Source: Sulfidibacterium sp964473895 (GTDB lineage: Bacteria; Bacteroidota; Bacteroidia; Bacteroidales; F082). From it: a DNA stretch of 19,885 bases. This document shows, one piece after another, positions 15,534 through 19,885 of this stretch; within the stretch, counting starts at the first letter, position 1; every line of letters begins with the position of its first letter. Position numbers and translations under genes: made by a program. The notes under the pieces are model-generated. The model ran no database searches. It saw only the letters and a list, made by a program, of their open reading frames with translations, and had not been told where the DNA came from. The stretch is taken from positions 1 to 19,885 of the forward strand of contig CAYYRE010000041.1 of the NCBI GenBank assembly GCA_964473895.1. The letters run 5' to 3'.

Positions 15534-15595
15534 TGCCGGCAGGATCTCAAAAAAAAACAGGGCTTTTTCATTCCCTCTTGGGCATCCTGCCGGCA
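15534..15595 (+). repeat. 12-bp inverted repeat inside the sulfur operon
   Basis: TGCCGGCAGGAT (15534-15545) and ATCCTGCCGGCA (15584-15595) pair perfectly around a 38-base loop that itself holds AGGG/CCCT and a run of nine A. Each arm contains the palindrome TGCCGGCA. It is not followed by a T-run, so an mRNA processing or stability element is more likely than a full terminator. Confidence 0.6.
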
Positions 15596-15617
15596 TCATC
15601 CTTAAAAAAATAGAACC

Positions 15618-16121
15618 ATGGAAAAAGAAGAAAAGTACCCCTTGAAAAAAGTTCTGATGATCTGCTCCAAAGGCAATCTCGAAGACGTTTATGCTGCCCT
15701 CGTTATGGCCAATGGCGCTGTTATGGAAGGTATTGAAACCAAATTGTTCTTTACCTTTTTCGGCCTCGATGCCATTACCAAAAAACGAATGAACAAACTG
15801 CATACCGCGACGGTGGGCAACCCTGCCATGCGTATGCCCGGCGGCTTGCCTTTTCCCACCCTGTTGGGTATCCTGCCCGGTGTCGAAGCCGGTGTCTCCG
15901 CCATGATGAGAAAAGAAATGGATAAACTCGATATGCCTCCGGTGGATGAATTCCTGGAACTGATCGAAGCAGGCGGCGGCGAAATTTTTGCCTGTAAACT
16001 CGCTGCCGATATGTTTAAACTCAAAAAAGAAGATTTCCACGAAACTGTCAAAGCCATTATTACTGTGGGCGATCTGTACGCCATGTGCGATGGCCCCGGT
16101 ACCCAAATCGTTTTTACCTGA
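15618..16121 (+). CDS. DsrE-like (DsrE2/DsrE/F/H family) sulfur-transfer protein
   Basis: A 167-residue protein with a flavodoxin-like alpha/beta DsrE fold: KVLMICSKGNLEDVYAALVM at 11-30, a central Gly/Pro-rich stretch with PFPTLLGILPGVEAG, and the conserved EIFACKLAADMF with Cys126, the cysteine that carries persulfide sulfur in DsrE2 proteins. Cys16 and Cys157 are further candidates. In other sulfur oxidisers DsrE2-type proteins pass sulfur to TusA or DsrC-type carriers, so the neighbouring DsrC-like protein is a likely partner. I see no tusA or rhodanese gene in the window. The hydrophobic middle (MRMPGGLPFPTLL) could mediate a membrane or oligomer contact. Confidence 0.85.
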   Translation: MEKEEKYPLKKVLMICSKGNLEDVYAALVMANGAVMEGIETKLFFTFFGLDAITKKRMNKLHTATVGNPAMRMPGGLPFPTLLGILPGVEAGVSAMMRKEMDKLDMPPVDEFLELIEAGGGEIFACKLAADMFKLKKEDFHETVKAIITVGDLYAMCDGPGTQIVFT

Positions 16122-16141
16122 TCCGTTTCAACGTGTTTGTC

Positions 16142-16174
16142 AAAAAAAAACCTTGCCATTGGCAGGGTTTTTTT
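16142..16174. terminator. Bidirectional-type terminator of the sulfur operon
   Basis: Nine A (16142-16150), stem CCTTGCC (16151-16157) / GGCAGGG (16161-16167) with an ATT loop and one T-G pair, then seven T (16168-16174). The A- and T-runs extend the pairing. The last T is the first base of the tatC -7 element. Confidence 0.85.
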
Positions 16175-16181
16175 ACTTTTG
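16174..16181 (+). promoter_or_regulatory. Probable -7 element of tatC
   Basis: TACTTTTG matches TAnnTTTG; CTTG at 16152-16155 stands 18 bases upstream as a -33-like element, inside the terminator stem. The ATG at 16197 would follow a leader of about 10 bases. Confidence 0.55.
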
Positions 16182-16196
16182 GGCATTCAAAATTTT

Positions 16197-17036
16197 ATGG
16201 AACAACAGACCACTAAAAACAACGTACCCGAAGAGGAAAAAGTCATGTCTTTCTGGGATCACCTCGAAGAACTCAGGGGACATATCTTCCGCTCGCTCAT
16301 TGCCATCCTCGTATTGGCCATACTGGCCTTTGCCAACAGGCACATCATCTTCGACTGGATCATCCTGGCCCCCAGCAGCTCCCATTTCATTACTTATCAA
16401 TGGTTGTGCCGGCTCGGACATTGGCTGCACGTCAACTCGCTGTGCATAAGTAATATGCATATCAAAATCATCAACATTAAAATGTCGGGCCAGTTCCTCA
16501 CCCACATGTACATCTCCATTGTGGCCGGATTTATTTTGGCCTTTCCTTATGTGTTGTGGGAAATTTGGCGATTTGTTCAGCCGGCATTGCACGAAAACGA
16601 AAAAAAATATTCCCGCGGCGGTCTGCTCATCAGTACCCTGCTGTTCCTTACCGGTGTTATTTTCAGTTATTTCCTTATTGTGCCGCTTACGGTCAACTTC
16701 CTCGGTACCTATACCGTCAGCGCCGATGTGGTTAACCAAATATCCCTCAGTTCGTACATCAGTACGGTGGTTTCGGTCACCTTTGCCGTGGGGGTCGTCT
16801 TCGAATTGCCCATTTTGGTCTATTTCCTCACACGTATCGGCCTCATTACCCCCGACATGATGAAGAAAAACCGCAAGTACATGTTTGTGATCCTGCTCAC
16901 GGTTTCGGCCATTATCACCCCGCCCGACGTTTTCAGCCAAATGATGGTAATGATCCCGCTTTGGGGATTATACGAATCCAGCATCATAGTTTCCAAACGG
17001 GTCTATAAGCGCTTGTTACGCGAAGCTGCCGAATAA
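16197..17036 (+). CDS. tatC: Twin-arginine translocase subunit TatC
   Basis: A 279-residue, six-helix inner-membrane protein that binds the twin-arginine signal peptides of folded exported proteins. The N-terminal cytoplasmic signature SFWDHLEELRGHIFRS (about residues 18-33) is the main signal-peptide site. FILAFPYVLWEIWRFVQPAL (about 112-131) and FAVGVVFELPILVYFLTRIG (about 198-217) are the other family landmarks, followed by the conserved TPPDVFSQMMVMIPLWGLYE. An upstream in-frame ATG at 16137 would run the frame through a terminator and is rejected. The loop between helices 1 and 2 (about 55-95) is longer than usual. No tatA/B gene is next to it; it stands alone between the sulfur operon and convergent mutS2. 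Confidence 0.93.
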   Translation: MEQQTTKNNVPEEEKVMSFWDHLEELRGHIFRSLIAILVLAILAFANRHIIFDWIILAPSSSHFITYQWLCRLGHWLHVNSLCISNMHIKIINIKMSGQFLTHMYISIVAGFILAFPYVLWEIWRFVQPALHENEKKYSRGGLLISTLLFLTGVIFSYFLIVPLTVNFLGTYTVSADVVNQISLSSYISTVVSVTFAVGVVFELPILVYFLTRIGLITPDMMKKNRKYMFVILLTVSAIITPPDVFSQMMVMIPLWGLYESSIIVSKRVYKRLLREAAE

Positions 17037-17057
17037 AGTTTTTTTCAACGTTTTTTT

Positions 17058-17237
17058 GGGCGGCTTTTCCTGCTGTCCGCTCATAGTCCTCGCCGGTGCT
17101 GCTTGTTCAGCCAAGGCACCCAAAGCGCTCCTTCGTCGCGTTTGTTTGCCGGGCTTCCCATAGCACCCCCGTCTGCGGGCTATCCGCTGCCATCAGGGCC
17201 GCAACCCCGGCCCGCTGCCGGCGCCCCCGGGATAGCC
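17058..17237 (-). repeat. Structured GC-rich element, copy B (downstream of mutS2)
   Basis: Read on the minus strand it starts 5 nt after the mutS2 TAA. GGCTATCC (17237-17230) pairs with GGATAGCC (17185-17178), perfectly, enclosing a GGGCCG/CGGCCC hairpin. Block 1 CGGATAGCCCGCAG (17186-17173) is identical to copy A. Block 2 (17092-17072, containing GAGGACTATGAG) differs from copy A at one base of 21. A hairpin with loop GACGAAGGA lies between them, and the end is GCCGCCC followed by seven A. The tatC 3' end converges on it. Confidence 0.7.
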
Positions 17238-17242
17238 ACTGT

Positions 17243-19699
17243 TTATCGAAACCACACTTTCGTTATGCCCGCACCGCCCAACTCCACAGGGGCATCCCCG
17301 AAACGCCGGATTTCCTCCACCGATTGCAGGTACTCGCGAATAATTTCCCGCAAAATACCGTATCCCTTACCGTGCAGGATGCTCACCTCTTTGATGCCCA
17401 GCAACAAAGCATCATCCACGTATCGCGCAAGCAATTCCATAGCTTCCTCGGCCCGTCTTCCCCTCAGGTCCAGGGTCAGCTCAAACTGTGCCGCCTTTTG
17501 GTGAACGTTCCGCATAACGTTGGGAAAATTTTGCTTGCGTAATACTTGCCGGGGTTTGCGGTGCGTTTTATGTATTTTGTCAAGCGATATTCTCAGTTTG
17601 AGGTTGTTCAGATTTACCAAAGCCTCTTTGCCTTCCACGGCCAACAGTTCGCCCACGGCACCACTCTCTTCAATTTCCACATAATCCCCGGGCGACAAGG
17701 GACCGGTAACAGCAGGCGCCTCTTTTTTGGTCTGCGTTTTGCCTTTTTGACGGGATGGTTTTTTTCGGTCTTTCGTATCGTTTCCCGATGGCGGTTTATC
17801 CCTCTTTTGCAGGGTGTCTTTCAATGCTTCTTTGCTCTTTTCCAGACGTGCCCGCAGGGCTTTTGTTTTTTCTTTGTCGGCTTGGGCTTCTTTGATCTGG
17901 CGAATGGTAAGCTCTATTTCGCGGTTGGCCTGCCGGAGGGTCTCTAAGGCTTCCGCTTTGGCGCGCTGCAGGATTTCCTTTTTTTGCTTTTCAAGAGCCG
18001 CAGTCATCGATGCGTAACGGGCCATCAATTCCGAGAGTTTTTGCTCGGCCGAGGAAATTTCTTTCTGTTTTTGTTCCAATGCTATTTTGTCGGCTTCCAA
18101 CTGTTGCAACTGGGTGTCGAACCGGAGATGCTTTCCCCCGCTTTTTTTTCTTGCCCTGTTCAGTACCTCCTGCGGAAATCCGATTTTCCGGGCGATCTCA
18201 AAAGCAAACGAACTGCCCGGTTTGCCGATCTTCAGCCGGTACAAAGGCTTCAAGGCTTCCACATCAAAAAGCATCGCCCCGTTGACCGTACCTTTTAGTC
18301 TTTCGGCAGCCAGTTTCAGGCTGGAATAGTGTGTGGTGATCACCCCGAAGGTTTGCTTGTTTACCAGTTGTTCCAGCGTTGCTTCCGCAATGGCCGCCCC
18401 CAGCTGCGGTTCGGTGCCTGTGCCGAATTCATCTATCAAAACCAAACTCTTGCTGTTGGCATGTCCCAAAAAGAATTTCATGTTCAACAAATGCGAACTG
18501 TAGGTACTCAGATCATTTTCCAGCGATTGTTCATCCCCGATATCGATAAAAAGACGCTCAAACACCGGAAAGATACTGTCGGGAGAAGCCGGTACCGGCA
18601 AACCGCATTGCAGCATGTATTGCAGCAGCCCCACCGTGACCAGGCATACCGATTTACCCCCGGCATTGGGCCCGGAAATCAGCAGCAGGCGGTTTTCGTG
18701 TGTCAGTTCCAGGTCCAGCGGAACCACCGTTTTTCCCGCGGATTGGTGCGACAGGAAAAGCAAAGGGTGGATGCCCTTTCGCAAAAGCAGGTGGCGTTTT
18801 TCCGTCAAAGTGGGAACGGAAGCACCTGTTTTTTTTGAAAAAAGCGCCTTGGCCCGGATAAAGTCAAACAGCCCCATAACACGGTAACTCTCGGTAAGGG
18901 GCAAGATATGCGGCCGCAGCTTATCGCTGAACCGTAGTAAAATGGCCGTTATCTCACGACGTTCTTCGCTTTCCAGCTCAAGGATTTCATTGGAGATTTC
19001 CACGCTGCCCATGGGTTCGATAAAAATGGTTTGCCCCGTGGCCGATTCATCATGAATAATCCCTTTTAAAGCCCTTTTGTCGGCTGCTTTTACAGGAATA
19101 ACCGCCCGGCCGTTGCGCAGGGTGATCTCGGCATGGTCGGGAAGCCATCCGGCCTTTTTGGCCATGGCAAACGCTTTTCGTACCTCCTGCATGACCTGCC
19201 GCTGTTTGGAAGCTAACTTTTTCCGGATCTCCGCCAGTTTTGTTGAGGCCGTGTCCCTGATTTCTCCTTTGTCATCCATGATGCGTTCGGCCAGGGCAAG
19301 GACTTCACCGGGAACAAAAATGGACTCCGATAGCTGTCTCAATTCGGGATATTGCTCCTCCGGAACAGAATGGAAGAAGGCGGCGATTTCCGAAAGCGAA
19401 CGCAGCGAACTGCGTAAATCGAAAAGGGCTTCCTGCTCCAGGTAGGTCCCGGGCGTTTTCAAACGGGCCAGCGCTTCCCGCAGATCATAATAATGGTGGG
19501 TGGGAAAAGGCTTGCCCGATTCCAAAATATGGATAAACTCTTTGGTTTGTTGCAGCATCTTCCGGATGACTTCCCTTCGCGAAGAAAACCGGATTTTTCT
19601 GACAAAATCCCTTCCCAAATCGCTGATGCAGGCCTCCTCAATCAGCAAGCGGATGTTGTCAAAACCTATTTTTTGCTCAAAATTTTCAGGATAAATCAT
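17243..19699 (-). CDS. mutS2: MutS2 / Smr-domain ATPase
   Basis: An 818-residue protein with N-terminal helical core and clamp segments (about 1-320), including GQTIFIEPMGSVEISNEI near 222. The ATPase has Walker A GPNAGGKS (343-350) and Walker B LVLIDEFGTG (419-428), with QSLENDLSTYSSHL (391-404) and TTHYSSLKL as the signature and switch. A coiled-coil linker rich in Glu, Lys and Gln follows (about 530-660), then a basic low-complexity stretch, then a C-terminal Smr domain (739-818) with LDLRG (743-747) and HGKGYGILR (776-784). It lacks the mismatch-recognition domain of MutS. Known roles of the family are suppression of homologous recombination and splitting of collided ribosomes (RqcU). TACCTTTG lies five bases before the ATG; copy B of the structured repeat follows the stop. 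Confidence 0.94.
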   Translation of the reverse strand: MIYPENFEQKIGFDNIRLLIEEACISDLGRDFVRKIRFSSRREVIRKMLQQTKEFIHILESGKPFPTHHYYDLREALARLKTPGTYLEQEALFDLRSSLRSLSEIAAFFHSVPEEQYPELRQLSESIFVPGEVLALAERIMDDKGEIRDTASTKLAEIRKKLASKQRQVMQEVRKAFAMAKKAGWLPDHAEITLRNGRAVIPVKAADKRALKGIIHDESATGQTIFIEPMGSVEISNEILELESEERREITAILLRFSDKLRPHILPLTESYRVMGLFDFIRAKALFSKKTGASVPTLTEKRHLLLRKGIHPLLFLSHQSAGKTVVPLDLELTHENRLLLISGPNAGGKSVCLVTVGLLQYMLQCGLPVPASPDSIFPVFERLFIDIGDEQSLENDLSTYSSHLLNMKFFLGHANSKSLVLIDEFGTGTEPQLGAAIAEATLEQLVNKQTFGVITTHYSSLKLAAERLKGTVNGAMLFDVEALKPLYRLKIGKPGSSFAFEIARKIGFPQEVLNRARKKSGGKHLRFDTQLQQLEADKIALEQKQKEISSAEQKLSELMARYASMTAALEKQKKEILQRAKAEALETLRQANREIELTIRQIKEAQADKEKTKALRARLEKSKEALKDTLQKRDKPPSGNDTKDRKKPSRQKGKTQTKKEAPAVTGPLSPGDYVEIEESGAVGELLAVEGKEALVNLNNLKLRISLDKIHKTHRKPRQVLRKQNFPNVMRNVHQKAAQFELTLDLRGRRAEEAMELLARYVDDALLLGIKEVSILHGKGYGILREIIREYLQSVEEIRRFGDAPVELGGAGITKVWFR

Positions 19700-19885
19700 C
19701 GGGACAAAGGTAGGGAATTCCCGGTGGATGGTGTTGACTTTACTTCCATTCTTCTGCCTGACCCGTCGTCGGGCAGGCCGAAGAATGATGATAAACCCAC
19801 CCCTACCTCCTGCTAAAGCGGGACAGGCCTTCCAAGGAGGGGAATTTTATAATGTGTTAAAATACAATGCAATATAAAATTATTA
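19700..19885. other. Right-edge spacer with mutS2 promoter element and hairpins
   Basis: This 186-bp end stretch contains no gene. On the minus strand TACCTTTG (19712-19705) is an exact TAnnTTTG match five bases before the mutS2 ATG, with no TTTG 19-21 bases upstream. The hairpin at 19747-19787 is listed separately. A second imperfect inverted repeat pairs CCTCC (19806-19810) with GGAGG (19836-19840). The rest is AT-rich. Confidence 0.5.
19747..19787. repeat. 41-bp near-perfect hairpin upstream of mutS2
   Basis: CATTCTTC (19747-19754) pairs with GAAGAATG (19780-19787), GCCTG (19756-19760) with CAGGC (19774-19778), and CCCG (19762-19765) with CGGG (19770-19773) around a TCGT loop. The only flaws are a T/C mismatch and one bulged A. 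No T-run follows on either strand. The GC core resembles the palindrome at 3723-3750. Confidence 0.65.

Noticed and set aside
16137..16196. N-terminal extension of TatC from an upstream ATG
   Set aside because: The extension reads through a rho-independent terminator, while the ATG at 16197 gives the usual TatC start.
16173..16940. 255-codon minus-strand frame rich in Asp, Glu and His
   Set aside because: It is the complement of the strongly recognised tatC gene.
17096..17542. Plus-strand frames over the mutS2 3' end
   Set aside because: They run antisense to copy B and the Smr domain of mutS2 and show only Arg/Pro/Ser-rich shadow composition.

Overview
The window reads as a chromosomal segment of a Bacteroidota (Bacteroidales-like) bacterium. 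Supporting signs are promoters of the TAnnTTTG type with poor Shine-Dalgarno sequences, a gingipain-type protease with a type IX secretion tail, an ECF sigma/anti-sigma/DUF4252 operon, a very long signal peptidase I, and Smr-type MutS2. All 17 genes I support are complete; no tRNA, rRNA, CRISPR array or transposase is visible.

Left part (1-3360, minus strand): a POT-family peptide transporter with its own promoter, then a YhcC-like radical SAM protein and a TrmH/SpoU RNA methyltransferase that overlap by 10 bp. A plus-strand terminator at the left edge belongs to a gene outside the window. A 613-bp divergent spacer with palindromes follows. Then on the plus strand come an outer-membrane beta-barrel protein (3892-4860), a structured repeat (4887-5078), an ECF sigma / anti-sigma / DUF4252 operon (5209-6879) ending in a row of hairpins, and lepB (7088-8602) preceded by a short leader ORF and an inverted repeat. 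On the minus strand lie a secreted C25 cysteine protease (8617-10842) and a LolC/E-like permease (11004-12236).

Centre-right (12381-16174): a Crp/Fnr-type regulator is transcribed away from a sulfur operon made of sulfide:quinone oxidoreductase, a DUF1641 protein, a DsrC/TusE-like sulfur carrier and a DsrE-like protein. The divergent spacer holds an FNR-type palindrome, ATGAT-N4-ATCAT, set between TAnnTTTG -7 elements for both directions. The regulator keeps three of the four cysteines that ligate the cluster in E. coli FNR. The simplest reading is redox- or oxygen-controlled sulfide oxidation or detoxification, in which SQR takes electrons from sulfide into the quinone pool and the persulfide sulfur is handed to the DsrE/DsrC-like carriers. 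This is an inference.

Right part (16197-19885): tatC on the plus strand, starting directly after the sulfur operon terminator, and mutS2 on the minus strand.

The least explained signal is a roughly 190-nt GC-rich element present twice, 12 kb apart and in opposite orientation (4887-5078 plus; 17058-17237 minus). Each copy lies directly after the stop codon of the gene upstream and in the same orientation. They share two nearly identical blocks at almost the same spacing (95 and 94 nt), and base-paired stems that differ in sequence but keep pairing. This looks like a dispersed 3'-UTR structured RNA or repeat family.
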